Below are positions 1 through 6,949 of a stretch of DNA of 13,206 bases, piece by piece (position 1 is the stretch's first letter; each line of letters begins with the position of its first letter). The DNA lies in assembly GCF_003525665.1 (NCBI RefSeq), contig NZ_DQDX01000173.1, positions 1-13,206 on the forward strand, read 5' to 3'. The position numbers and the translations under genes are program-made. Under the pieces are notes generated by a model that worked only from the letters and a program-made list of their open reading frames with translations, did not search any database and was not told the DNA's origin. The stretch is from Flavobacterium sp. GTDB lineage: Bacteria > Bacteroidota > Bacteroidia > Flavobacteriales > Flavobacteriaceae.

Positions 1-555
1 GTCGCAAGTGTCGTCTAGTGTTGAAAAAATGTGAGAAGATATTATAATTGATTTTCCAATTTCTTTCAATTTATGAATTATTTCGGTGATTATTATATTG
101 CTGTGAATATCTACACCATTAAATGGCTCGTCTAGAATGAATAATTTGTTTTCTTGCAATAATATTGCAGTTAATGCTAATTTTTTTTTCATTCCAGTTG
201 AGTACTTAACTGCATATTCATTCAATGGCAAGTCAAAAATATTTTTTTCTTTTATATCGGTGTAGGTTATATTTCTGGCATTGCATAATAATTGAATATA
301 TTCATTACCTGTTATCTTTGAAAAAAAATAAGGTTCAGTTTGCAAATAGCCCAGAAAATCTTTCAGTTTTCCATATTCACAATTGATTGTTCCATTATGT
401 TTTTCTAATCCGGCGATACATTTGAACAATGTAGTTTTTCCTGCACCATTTTCGCCAACAATTCCATAAACTTTTCCTTTTTCAAAATTCAAGTTAATAT
501 TTTCTAAAACTACTTTTGAACCGTATGATTTTGATAAGTTTTCAATGCTAATCAT
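1..555 (-). CDS. ABC transporter ATP-binding protein (3' end cut by window edge)
   Basis: This is the nucleotide-binding subunit of an ABC-2 type exporter and would drive the membrane protein encoded just upstream. 185 residues are visible. Walker A is GENGAGKTT (34-42), the Q-loop Gln is 72 in YLQTEP, Walker B is LFILDEP (138-144) and the switch His is 175 in ISSH. The signature motif is degenerate: STGMK (119-123) instead of LSGGQ, as seen in some small exporter ATPases. The ATG overlaps the permease stop codon by 4 bases (ATGA), so the two are almost certainly translationally coupled. The C-terminus lies outside the window. The substrate cannot be deduced; small two-component exporters of this shape are often linked to peptide or bacteriocin export or immunity, but nothing here proves that. 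Base composition is AT-rich, like its partner. Confidence 0.93.
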   Translation of the reverse strand, partial: MISIENLSKSYGSKVVLENINLNFEKGKVYGIVGENGAGKTTLFKCIAGLEKHNGTINCEYGKLKDFLGYLQTEPYFFSKITGNEYIQLLCNARNITYTDIKEKNIFDLPLNEYAVKYSTGMKKKLALTAILLQENKLFILDEPFNGVDIHSNIIITEIIHKLKEIGKSIIISSHIFSTLDDTCD

Positions 556-1469
556 TGTAATATTTCTTTTAATTTTTTCGTTGATTGGATGTATAAATAA
601 GGAATAGTTGCTAATAATAATGGTGGAAGCCACAATGTTAATGCAAATACAATTTTAAATTTAATATTTATTTTTTCAGGAAATACTGAGTATTTTGCTA
701 ACATAGTCGTGAAAATAAACAAGTAACCTAAAAATTGAAAACCTAATATTATCTCAATTTTTGTAAAGAAAAATAGTGACAAGCTTATAATTATTGGCAA
801 ACACAAAATGGTTGAATATTGGATGATATTTTTTAATTTATATTTTAAAAATTCTTTTGGGCTTAATGAGAATACCCAAACATAAAATTCATCTTCCGAA
901 TTGGTATAATAATTAAGACAAGAAAACAAAGTGATAATTAGCGCAAAAATTCCCAAATTAAAATTATCAACACTAATCGACATAAATGTCAAAAAATAAG
1001 CGAAGAAATAGATAAAATAATTTGATCTAAAACCTACTATAAATTCAAACGGATGCTTATAAAATGGAGTTGGTAACGTAAAACTTGATTTAGTTTTTAA
1101 ATCTATTAGAGAAAAAAGACAAACCGAAATAAAGAGTAAAATCGAACTCAAATATTTTTCTTCGAATAACAAAAATGTTATAAAAGCAATTGAAACAATT
1201 AGGTTTTCGACTATCCTAATTTTAGTATATACTGTTTTAGAATAACAAAGTTTTAAAAAATCGTTTCTGTTTATTTCATTCAACTTTATTACTAAGCTTA
1301 AAGTAAATACAATATAAATATATTCAGCAAATTGAAATTTTTCAAATAATTTTACCGAAATACCAATAAATGCAAAAACACCAACAATATAACCAATTAC
1401 AGGTTCAATTCCCCATTCGGTTAATTGTCTGTTTAGCATTTTGAATTGTAAAATAAAATATTCTTTCAT
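552..1469 (-). CDS. ABC exporter permease subunit, multi-spanning membrane protein
   Basis: A 305-residue integral inner-membrane protein with about 8-9 hydrophobic segments (roughly 22-40, 47-65, 88-102, 106-123, 143-165, 170-190, 216-236, 239-259, 271-293) separated by short Lys/Glu/Asn-rich loops. There is no signal peptide and no soluble domain. I recognise no family motif. The permease role is inferred from the topology and from the ATPase gene, which starts inside its stop codon. It is the first gene of the operon; a TATATTTG element at 1525-1532 lies upstream. Two sampled 60-base lines from the gene contain about 22% G+C, against 40-48% in two sampled prfA lines, so the pair may be horizontally acquired. 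AT-rich codons in a membrane protein (Ile, Phe, Leu, Asn, Lys) explain part of this. Confidence 0.8.
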   Translation of the reverse strand: MKEYFILQFKMLNRQLTEWGIEPVIGYIVGVFAFIGISVKLFEKFQFAEYIYIVFTLSLVIKLNEINRNDFLKLCYSKTVYTKIRIVENLIVSIAFITFLLFEEKYLSSILLFISVCLFSLIDLKTKSSFTLPTPFYKHPFEFIVGFRSNYFIYFFAYFLTFMSISVDNFNLGIFALIITLFSCLNYYTNSEDEFYVWVFSLSPKEFLKYKLKNIIQYSTILCLPIIISLSLFFFTKIEIILGFQFLGYLFIFTTMLAKYSVFPEKINIKFKIVFALTLWLPPLLLATIPYLYIQSTKKLKEILQ

Positions 1470-1524
1470 TATTTTTAGGTGCTAAAATTACCAGCAACTT
1501 TTTTCTCGTCGCAACTAATCTAAA

Positions 1525-1532
1525 CAAATATA
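1525..1532 (-). promoter_or_regulatory. Candidate -7 promoter element for the ABC exporter operon
   Basis: The minus strand reads TATATTTG, an exact match to the Bacteroidota -7 consensus TAnnTTTG. It ends 55 bases before the permease ATG. No good TTG/TTTG -33 element lies at the normal 19-21 base distance, because that space is taken by the terminator hairpin of the preceding operon. Confidence 0.5.
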
Positions 1533-1534
1533 CC

Positions 1535-1566
1535 AAAAAAAAGCCCCAATCTAAATCGGAGCTTTT
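1535..1566 (-). terminator. Rho-independent terminator of the siderophore receptor / PepSY operon
   Basis: On the minus strand a 12-bp stem (AAAAGCTCCGAT with ATTGGGGCTTTT, two G-U pairs) closes a TTAG loop and runs into eight T residues. The two arms are 1555-1566 and 1539-1550. It starts 6 bases after the PepSY gene's stop codon and directly abuts the promoter of the ABC operon. Confidence 0.88.
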
Positions 1567-1571
1567 CAACT

Positions 1572-2120
1572 TTAAACAAAAATCAATATCAATAACGGAA
1601 CTATTAATCCGGCTAGTGCTAATTTCCAGCCACGTTTTTTGAACGTAAATTTTCCTGCAGGAATCATGATGGCACCAGTTAGTGCAATAGTTATTAATGA
1701 TAATCCAAATATATCACTGTAATAAATCCACCAGTTAGAAGTGCTTTTATGTAATTTCATAGTTTGACTGATGATTGGTGTTTTTACAAATGATACTATT
1801 TCTCCTTTTCCGGTTTCCATATCAATTTCTACATCGTGTTTTTCAAACGAAATTTTAAAGGTTCCTTTTTTTACATTGTGACGACGAATTTTATCATCAA
1901 TACCTAATTTTTTTCCTAATTCTTCAGCATATTTTTCACTGATTTCCTCTTCTGGTGGAAGTTTTACGGCAATAGTTTTGGTCTCAACAGTATATTTTTC
2001 TGGATGCCAATATTCTCTGTGGTTCATCAATATTCCTGAAAAGGCAAAGGAAATAATTAATCCGATGTAGAAATAACCCAAATCACGGTGAAGGTTTCTT
2101 GCTTTTAATGGTGAAATCAT
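1572..2120 (-). CDS. Small PepSY-associated transmembrane protein, partner of siderophore receptor
   Basis: A 182-residue inner-membrane protein with TM helices at about 14-32, 133-154 and 163-182 and a periplasmic Lys/Glu-rich region between the first two, which fits a short PepSY_TM family member. His11 (NLHRDLG), His34 (NHREYW) and His124 (KLHKST) lie at the ends of the helices. In larger PepSY_TM proteins such as PiuB/FoxB types, similar histidines are proposed to bind heme for reductive iron release from siderophores. That role is by analogy here. The gene starts 4 bases after the receptor stop (TAA GACT ATG), so it shares its mRNA and probably its iron regulation. It is shorter than the classical four-helix members of about 370-500 residues. 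It may assist iron release or merely support receptor function. Confidence 0.85.
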   Translation of the reverse strand: MISPLKARNLHRDLGYFYIGLIISFAFSGILMNHREYWHPEKYTVETKTIAVKLPPEEEISEKYAEELGKKLGIDDKIRRHNVKKGTFKISFEKHDVEIDMETGKGEIVSFVKTPIISQTMKLHKSTSNWWIYYSDIFGLSLITIALTGAIMIPAGKFTFKKRGWKLALAGLIVPLLILIFV

Positions 2121-2124
2121 AGTC

Positions 2125-4338
2125 TTAAAATTTATATCGTAAAGAAGTTAATAATTGTCTTGGTGCAATAGGATTCACACTGTAATTTTCGTGAACTGTA
2201 TAATTTAATTCGTCTGTTATGTTTGATAATTTACATAAAATTGAAAATTTATCCCAGTTGTAACCTAATGAAAAGTCAATAGTGGTGTATCCATCAAGTG
2301 GAATTTCTCTTTCCCAAATTCCGCCTGGTCTTGTGCTGTCGTATTGATTGTTCCAACCAGCAACTCTATTTCCAATGTAATTTCCAATTGCTCCCACAGA
2401 TAAACCTTTGAAAACACCAGATTGTACTGTATAGAAAAAGCTTAAGTTAGCAGTATGTGCTGGAGTTCTTGCTACACGATCGCCTTCAATAAAACTTCCG
2501 TTTAAACCAGATGTTTTTGTGAATCTCATATCGTTGTAACTGTATCCAGCCAAGATATTAAATGCGTCTGATGGTTTTACAATGATGTCCAATTCAACTC
2601 CTTTACTTGTAGTTTCTCCGCTCAATTCTCTTACTTGCGGATTTGTATTCACATTTCCATTGGCATCAAATTCAGCTGTTTGAACCAAATTACTGTTTAC
2701 AATTTGATAAACGGTAACATTCGTGCTTAAAATTCCTTTGAAGAATTCCTTTTTTACACCAGCTTCAAATTGATCGATTATTGATGGTTTGAGGGCTTTA
2801 TTAAAAATTGTCACACCAGTATTTGGAGTAAACGAATTAGAATAACTAGAGAATAACGAAAGTGACTTAATTGGTTGGTAAATTAAACCCACTTTTGGAG
2901 AAAAAGCACGATCGTTTCTGATTGTTTCTTCAACGTTGGTATTGGCAGTTACATTGTAAGTTACTGGTTTTGCTTCTTGAATAGTGTAACGAAGTCCAGC
3001 TAAAACCTTGAACTTATTGGTAACCGAAATCAAATCTTGAGCGTAAATTCCGTAACGATTGGTTTCTGTTTTAACAATTCTTGTAAGTTGAGATGCTGGA
3101 ATTGGCAACTCCTCTATATTTTCATAAGTTGATGGATCAAAAATATTTATAGTGTCGTATGTTGTTATAGTTGCACCTGTAGTTGGATTATAATATCTAT
3201 AAGTAAATGCATCAGCAAATGATTTTTCAGTATCAATTCCTGTAAACAATTGATGTTTGATTTTTCCTGTGTTGAAATTTCCTTGTAAGCTTATTGAATT
3301 GGCATAGATTTGTTCTGTGGCTTTATTTTTTTGTAAAGGTCTGTTCCAAGCTCCGTCGGCTGCAGGTTGGATACGTTCTGTACCTTCGGAAGATCTCTGA
3401 TAATCTTGAAAAGAGGCATTAAAACTCAATCTCCAATTGTTGTTAAATTGGTGATTTAATAATAAAGTTGTTGTTGCTTGAGTAGTTTTTCCATTAGACC
3501 ATCTTGCTCCTAAATAAGCATCTCGTGGAACGTCAGCAATTTCAGTTCCTATCATTCCTGTACCAAAATCGGGTGTCCAATCGTCGTTTAAGTAATCACC
3601 TTGAATAGTTATGTCTGTTTTCGGACTCAATTTGAATAAAAATGACGGATTTACATAGTAACGTTCTCTGGTTACAACATCACGAAAGCTTTCTGAATTT
3701 TCGTAAGAACCATTAATTCTAAAGGCGATAGCGTTGCTTATTGGTCCGTATAAATCTATTGATGGTTTGTAGAAGTTATAGCTTCCGGCTTGCATTGATG
3801 CTTCTCCTCCAAATTTAAAATGAGGCGTTTTGGTAACCATATTTAAAATTCCACCAGGTGTAACGTTTCCGAATAATAGGGCAGAACCACCTTTTAAAAT
3901 TTCAACTTTTTCTAATGATGAAACTTCAGGCATTGAACCGCTGTTAAATCTGAAACCATTTTTGAAAATATTATTGGCAGACATATCATAACCTCTAGAC
4001 CAAAACGATTCTTGTGCACCACCACGAGCAGAACCAACATAAACTCCGTTGGCATTTTTAATAACATCACTTAATCTGATTGATTGTTGTTGTTCAATTA
4101 CAGCTCCAGTAATTACTTGAATGCTTTGTGGTAAATCCATTGGTTTGATACCCGATTTTATTACAGAAGCATTTTTTGGTTGGTTTCCGGTGATTTGAAC
4201 TTCTTTAAGAATTTCACCTTTTTTATTTTTTATGGTATCATAAATTGCTAAAAGCTCGTCATCATTTGATGATTCTTGAGCGAAACTTGTTGCACAAAAT
4301 AGAAGTGCGATTGCGGGAAGTAAGTTATATTTAAACAT
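2125..4338 (-). CDS. TonB-dependent siderophore receptor
   Basis: A 737-residue outer-membrane receptor of the FhuE/FoxA/FpvA-like type that imports ferric siderophores using TonB energy. The signal peptide ends at about Ala20 (TSFA before Q21). A TonB-box-like stretch, LKEVQITG, is at 44-51. The plug domain spans about 68-172, starting with DLPQSIQVIT and ending in the conserved VEILKGGSALLFG and PGGILNMVTKTP block. The rest is a 22-strand-type barrel with the usual C-terminal block NITDELNY and a terminal Phe, as expected for BamA recognition. There is no N-terminal carboxypeptidase-like domain, so it is not a SusC-type glycan transporter. The start is fixed by the signal peptide; the leader is A-rich with no Shine-Dalgarno sequence. 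A perfect 7-1-7 palindrome lies 73 bases upstream. The specific siderophore cannot be told from sequence. Confidence 0.95.
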   Translation of the reverse strand: MFKYNLLPAIALLFCATSFAQESSNDDELLAIYDTIKNKKGEILKEVQITGNQPKNASVIKSGIKPMDLPQSIQVITGAVIEQQQSIRLSDVIKNANGVYVGSARGGAQESFWSRGYDMSANNIFKNGFRFNSGSMPEVSSLEKVEILKGGSALLFGNVTPGGILNMVTKTPHFKFGGEASMQAGSYNFYKPSIDLYGPISNAIAFRINGSYENSESFRDVVTRERYYVNPSFLFKLSPKTDITIQGDYLNDDWTPDFGTGMIGTEIADVPRDAYLGARWSNGKTTQATTTLLLNHQFNNNWRLSFNASFQDYQRSSEGTERIQPAADGAWNRPLQKNKATEQIYANSISLQGNFNTGKIKHQLFTGIDTEKSFADAFTYRYYNPTTGATITTYDTINIFDPSTYENIEELPIPASQLTRIVKTETNRYGIYAQDLISVTNKFKVLAGLRYTIQEAKPVTYNVTANTNVEETIRNDRAFSPKVGLIYQPIKSLSLFSSYSNSFTPNTGVTIFNKALKPSIIDQFEAGVKKEFFKGILSTNVTVYQIVNSNLVQTAEFDANGNVNTNPQVRELSGETTSKGVELDIIVKPSDAFNILAGYSYNDMRFTKTSGLNGSFIEGDRVARTPAHTANLSFFYTVQSGVFKGLSVGAIGNYIGNRVAGWNNQYDSTRPGGIWEREIPLDGYTTIDFSLGYNWDKFSILCKLSNITDELNYTVHENYSVNPIAPRQLLTSLRYKF

Positions 4339-4347
4339 TTATTTAGA
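4339..4347 (-). repeat. TTATTTAGA repeat copy 1, next to receptor start codon
   Basis: The plus-strand 9-mer TTATTTAGA immediately adjoins the receptor ATG and recurs exactly at 4411-4419 as half of the palindrome upstream. With the following bases it forms a damaged inverted repeat (TATTT...AAATA, 4340-4360). It may be a second, weaker operator half-site covering the ribosome-binding region, or just A/T-rich leader sequence. Confidence 0.3.
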
Positions 4348-4377
4348 TTAATTAAAAATAATATTGATTTTCTGGTG

Positions 4378-4408
4378 TAAATATAACTACGAGATTTCGA
4401 TTATAAAA
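4378..4408 (-). promoter_or_regulatory. Candidate promoter of the siderophore receptor operon
   Basis: On the minus strand TATATTTA (4378-4385) resembles the -7 consensus TAnnTTTG with one mismatch. A TTTT at 4405-4408 lies 19 bases upstream in place of TTTG. Transcription would begin near 4371. A second TATATTTA overlaps the palindrome at 4421-4428, so the true promoter is uncertain. Confidence 0.3.
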
Positions 4409-4411
4409 GTT

Positions 4412-4426
4412 TATTTAGACTAAATA
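4412..4426. promoter_or_regulatory. Perfect 7-1-7 palindrome, candidate iron-responsive operator
   Basis: TATTTAG-A-CTAAATA is a perfect inverted repeat with one central base. The 7-1-7 geometry is that of classical Fur boxes, while the sequence differs from the E. coli Fur consensus and somewhat resembles DtxR/MntR-type sites. Its position upstream of a siderophore receptor gene makes a metal-responsive repressor (Fur or DtxR family) the most likely ligand. That assignment is inferred; the symmetry is directly visible. Confidence 0.55.
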
Positions 4427-4481
4427 TAAATAATTAACAATTACATATTTTTAAGTGATTGGTTTAGTGAAAAATAGAAAT

Positions 4482-4512
4482 AAAAAAAACCTTGAAAATT
4501 AATTCAAGGTTT
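4482..4512 (-). terminator. Rho-independent terminator of the tandem lipoprotein operon
   Basis: The minus strand forms a perfect 10-bp stem AAACCTTGAA/TTCAAGGTTT (arms 4503-4512 and 4487-4496) with a 6-base loop, followed by eight T residues. It lies 21 bases after the stop of the downstream lipoprotein gene and separates it from the receptor operon. Confidence 0.88.
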
Positions 4513-4533
4513 GAGGTTTTTAATTGTTGAAAT

Positions 4534-5040
4534 CTACTTCGTTAATTGTTGAATAGTATAGGTTTCACTACTTTTTTTACCTTTGATAATTCCCGAAATA
4601 GTGGTCTTTACGGTTTTATCTTTATTTAATTGGTAGCTAATCTTATTTGGATATTCGTGCTTTGGATTGGTAAAAACAAGCAAACTATCTTTTTCATCCA
4701 TTTTTTGAAAAGGAATCGGTTCATCTTTATTTTCACCTTTAATGGTTGTTCGATAAATTAAGTATTCACCGTCTTGCATTAGTTCCATCGACTCTCTGTG
4801 AATGGTATCTTTTTCGTTAATTATAAAATAAGATGTTCCTGTAAAAGTACTGTCGTCAATTGCAATCCAGTTTTCTTTCAAAACGCCTATACTGTCTTTT
4901 TTCTCCCATTCGCCAAGCAGGAAATTGGCTTTATTTAATTCTTCGTATTCTTTAATTTCGTTGCCATTAGCATCATATTTCTTGCAGGATTGCAAAAATA
5001 ATACGACAAAAACGACAACTATAAAATTTAATTTTTTCAT
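4534..5040 (-). CDS. Small lipoprotein, DUF6265-like, paralogue 1
   Basis: A 168-residue lipoprotein. The signal peptide has a lipobox LQSC with the lipidated Cys at 19, followed by Lys-Lys. The mature part matches the pattern I associate with the DUF6265 family: an early Trp block (FLLGEWEKKD, about 41-50), a repeated edge-strand pattern, GENKDE, and the hallmark VFTNPKHEYPNKISY (about 122-136). This suggests a small antiparallel beta fold of unknown function, anchored in the envelope. It is the second gene of a pair, 21 bases behind a paralogue that shares every one of these motifs, and it ends at a strong terminator. No catalytic residues are recognisable. The family assignment is from memory and not checked by search. 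Confidence 0.85.
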   Translation of the reverse strand: MKKLNFIVVVFVVLFLQSCKKYDANGNEIKEYEELNKANFLLGEWEKKDSIGVLKENWIAIDDSTFTGTSYFIINEKDTIHRESMELMQDGEYLIYRTTIKGENKDEPIPFQKMDEKDSLLVFTNPKHEYPNKISYQLNKDKTVKTTISGIIKGKKSSETYTIQQLTK

Positions 5041-5061
5041 TCTTTATATAATGTAAAATTA

Positions 5062-5538
5062 TTATTTTCTATTCATAGGAAAAGATTCTGTGATCTTTTT
5101 TCCATCTTTTAAACCAAATATTTCTGCAACGATACTGTCTTTAGTAACTTTAGAATAAGTAATTTTTGATGGATAATCGTGATTTGGATTTTCAAAAACC
5201 AGTTTGTCATTATCAGAAGAGGTAAGGTAAAACGAAATTGCTTCATCTTTATTTTGCCCTTTTACAGAAACATTGTAAAAAACCGAATCATTTTTTTGCT
5301 CCAAACTCACATTTTCGTAAAACACAGTATCTTGTTCGATCACAACAATACTTAATCCAGAATAGATACTATCATTTTTTTTAGTCCAAATTTCTCTAAA
5401 ACTTCCTTCATCTGATGCATTTTCCCAATCACCAATAAACCAATTTGCTTTTTCAATTTTAGAATATTTGTTGTTGCAAGAAGTTATTATTGTTAGGATT
5501 GCTAAAGTAAATACAAGTTTGATTGATGTAATTTTCAT
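5062..5538 (-). CDS. Small lipoprotein, DUF6265-like, paralogue 2
   Basis: A 158-residue lipoprotein with signal peptide and lipobox ITSC, lipidated Cys at 21. It shares its layout with the downstream neighbour: WFIGDWEN near the N-terminus, GQNKDE in the middle, and VFENPNHDYPSKITY towards the end (about 114-128), then a C-terminal strand pair. The pair evidently arose by tandem duplication and has diverged well outside the motifs. It is the first gene of the operon, and its leader faces prfA across a divergent 186-base intergenic region. The function is unknown. The conserved NP.H.YP.KI.Y block suggests a surface binding site rather than an enzyme; this is speculation. Confidence 0.85.
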   Translation of the reverse strand: MKITSIKLVFTLAILTIITSCNNKYSKIEKANWFIGDWENASDEGSFREIWTKKNDSIYSGLSIVVIEQDTVFYENVSLEQKNDSVFYNVSVKGQNKDEAISFYLTSSDNDKLVFENPNHDYPSKITYSKVTKDSIVAEIFGLKDGKKITESFPMNRK

Positions 5539-5582
5539 GAAATGGATTGTTTATTGGGTAAAAATAATAAAATTAATTAGTT

Positions 5583-5617
5583 TAAATTTAGTTTTTGGTA
5601 TTGAATGGTTTGACAAA
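5583..5617 (-). promoter_or_regulatory. Weak candidate promoter for the tandem lipoprotein operon
   Basis: On the minus strand TTTG (5614-5617) is followed after 23 bases by TAAATTTA (5583-5590), a one-mismatch version of the TAnnTTTG element. The spacing is at the long end. The TTTG sits in a small perfect palindrome, GTTTGACAAAC (5608-5618). Confidence 0.25.
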
Positions 5618-5672
5618 CTTATTGAAATGCCGCTATTTTTTAAAATTGTGTTTAATTTCTGTTAACTCACTA

Positions 5673-5702
5673 TTGATTACTGAACACTTTTTAGTAATTT
5701 TG
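5673..5702 (+). promoter_or_regulatory. prfA promoter, Bacteroidota type
   Basis: TTG (5673-5675) and TAATTTTG (5695-5702) are separated by 19 bases, an ideal match to the Bacteroidota housekeeping promoter (-33 TTTG/TTG and -7 TAnnTTTG). Transcription should start near 5709, leaving an A-rich leader of about 16 bases with no Shine-Dalgarno sequence. Confidence 0.8.
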
Positions 5703-5724
5703 CACTCCAAATAAAGAATACAAA

Positions 5725-6798
5725 ATGTTAGAAAGACTTCAATATGTAAAACAGCGTTTCGATGAGATTTCGGATTTGATTATTCAACCCGATGTTATCA
5801 GCGATCAAAAACGTTATGTTCAACTGAATCAGGAATATAAAGGTTTAAAAAATCTGATGGAGAAGCGTGATGAATACGTAACTCTTGATGCAAATATTAA
5901 AGAAGCAAACGAGATTATTGCCGATGGAAGTGATGCAGAAATGGTAGAAATGGCCAAAATGCAACTTGATGAAGCTAAAGGTCGTTTGCCAGAATTGGAA
6001 GAAGAAATTAAATTTTTATTAATTCCGAAAGATCCAGAAGATTCTAAAAACGTAATGGTTGAAGTTCGTGCCGGAACTGGTGGCGATGAAGCATCGATTT
6101 TTGCTGGAGATTTGTTTAGAATGTACACCAAATATTGTGAATCGCGTGGATGGAGAACTTCGGTTGTTGATATGAACGAAGGAACTTCTGGTGGATTTAA
6201 AGAGGTGATTTTTGAAGTAACTGGTGAAGATGTTTACGGAACTTTGAAATTTGAAGCTGGTGTTCACCGTGTACAACGTGTTCCTCAAACCGAAACTCAA
6301 GGTCGTGTGCACACATCTGCAGCAACGGTAATGGTTTTACCAGAAGCAGAAGAATTTGATGTACAAATTGATATGAACGACGTTCGTGTAGATTTCTTTT
6401 GTTCGTCTGGACCTGGAGGACAATCGGTAAATACTACAAAATCTGCGGTTCGTTTAACACACATTCCAACTGGTTTAGTAGCGCAATGTCAAGATCAAAA
6501 ATCGCAACACAAGAATAAAGATAAAGCATTAAACGTATTACGTTCTAGATTATACGAGCAAGAATTGGCTAAGAAAGAAGCAGAAGATGCTACAAAGCGT
6601 ACTTCTCAAGTAAGTTCTGGTGACCGTTCGGCAAAAATTAGAACCTACAATTATGCTCAAGGTCGTGTAACAGATCACAGAATTGGATTAGATGTATTCG
6701 ATATGGATGGCGTAATGAACGGAAAAATTCAGAAATTTGTTGACGAACTTCAATTGGTTAACAACATGGAAAAACTAAAAGAGAGCGAAGTTTTTTAA
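5725..6798 (+). CDS. prfA: Peptide chain release factor 1 (RF1)
   Basis: A cytoplasmic class I release factor that recognises UAA and UAG in the ribosomal A site and triggers peptidyl-tRNA hydrolysis. At 357 residues it is normal full length. The N-terminal helical region occupies about 1-100. The stop-codon-reading PxT tripeptide is Pro187-Gln188-Thr189 within HRVQRVPQTETQGR, which marks RF1 rather than RF2 (SPF). The GGQ peptidyl-transferase loop is at 231-233 in SSGPGGQSVNTT; Gln233 is the residue methylated by PrmC in this family. The conserved HKNKDKAL follows at about 262-269. There is no frameshift. It is monocistronic here, with its own promoter and terminator, and is the only plus-strand gene in the window. 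Its GC is higher than its neighbours', as expected for a conserved, well-expressed gene. Confidence 0.99.
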   Translation: MLERLQYVKQRFDEISDLIIQPDVISDQKRYVQLNQEYKGLKNLMEKRDEYVTLDANIKEANEIIADGSDAEMVEMAKMQLDEAKGRLPELEEEIKFLLIPKDPEDSKNVMVEVRAGTGGDEASIFAGDLFRMYTKYCESRGWRTSVVDMNEGTSGGFKEVIFEVTGEDVYGTLKFEAGVHRVQRVPQTETQGRVHTSAATVMVLPEAEEFDVQIDMNDVRVDFFCSSGPGGQSVNTTKSAVRLTHIPTGLVAQCQDQKSQHKNKDKALNVLRSRLYEQELAKKEAEDATKRTSQVSSGDRSAKIRTYNYAQGRVTDHRIGLDVFDMDGVMNGKIQKFVDELQLVNNMEKLKESEVF

Positions 6799-6820
6799 TT
6801 AAAACTTACTTTTAAAAATA

Positions 6821-6861
6821 AAAAATGCCAAACTAGAATTATTTAGTTTGGCATTTTTTTT
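6821..6861 (+). terminator. prfA terminator, probably bidirectional
   Basis: A perfect 15-bp stem (6821-6835 with 6844-6858, core ATGCCAAACTA) with an 8-base loop is followed by a T run to 6861. The opposite strand also ends in a T-rich tract, so it could stop readthrough from the convergent operon as well. Confidence 0.93.
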
Positions 6862-6881
6862 ACGACATTTCGAAATTCGAT

Positions 6882-6919
6882 AAAAGATAAAAACCAGCGA
6901 AATAAATTCCGCTGGCTTT
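6882..6919 (-). terminator. Terminator of the envelope operon (DUF5670-YtxH-OMP-lipoprotein)
   Basis: The minus strand pairs AAAGCCAGCG (6910-6919) with CGCTGGTTTT (6890-6899); inner A-U/G-U pairs can lengthen the stem to about 13 bp. It is followed by a T-rich tail. It lies 30 bases after the lipoprotein stop codon. Confidence 0.85.
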
Positions 6920-6949
6920 CCCCAATTTAAACAAAATTCAAACTTAACC

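Noticed and set aside
5608..5618. Short palindrome GTTTGACAAAC between the lipoprotein operon and prfA
   Set aside because: Perfect but only 5-1-5 long, and could arise by chance in AT-rich DNA; noted only within the weak promoter entry.
5468..5665. Plus-strand open frame of 65 codons overlapping the start of a lipoprotein gene
   Set aside because: It is antisense to the signal-peptide region of the lipoprotein and to its leader, has no family resemblance and no promoter of its own.
5829..6312. Two minus-strand open frames inside prfA
   Set aside because: They are antisense shadows of a highly conserved gene, rich in Ser/Thr/Phe with no domain or start signal.
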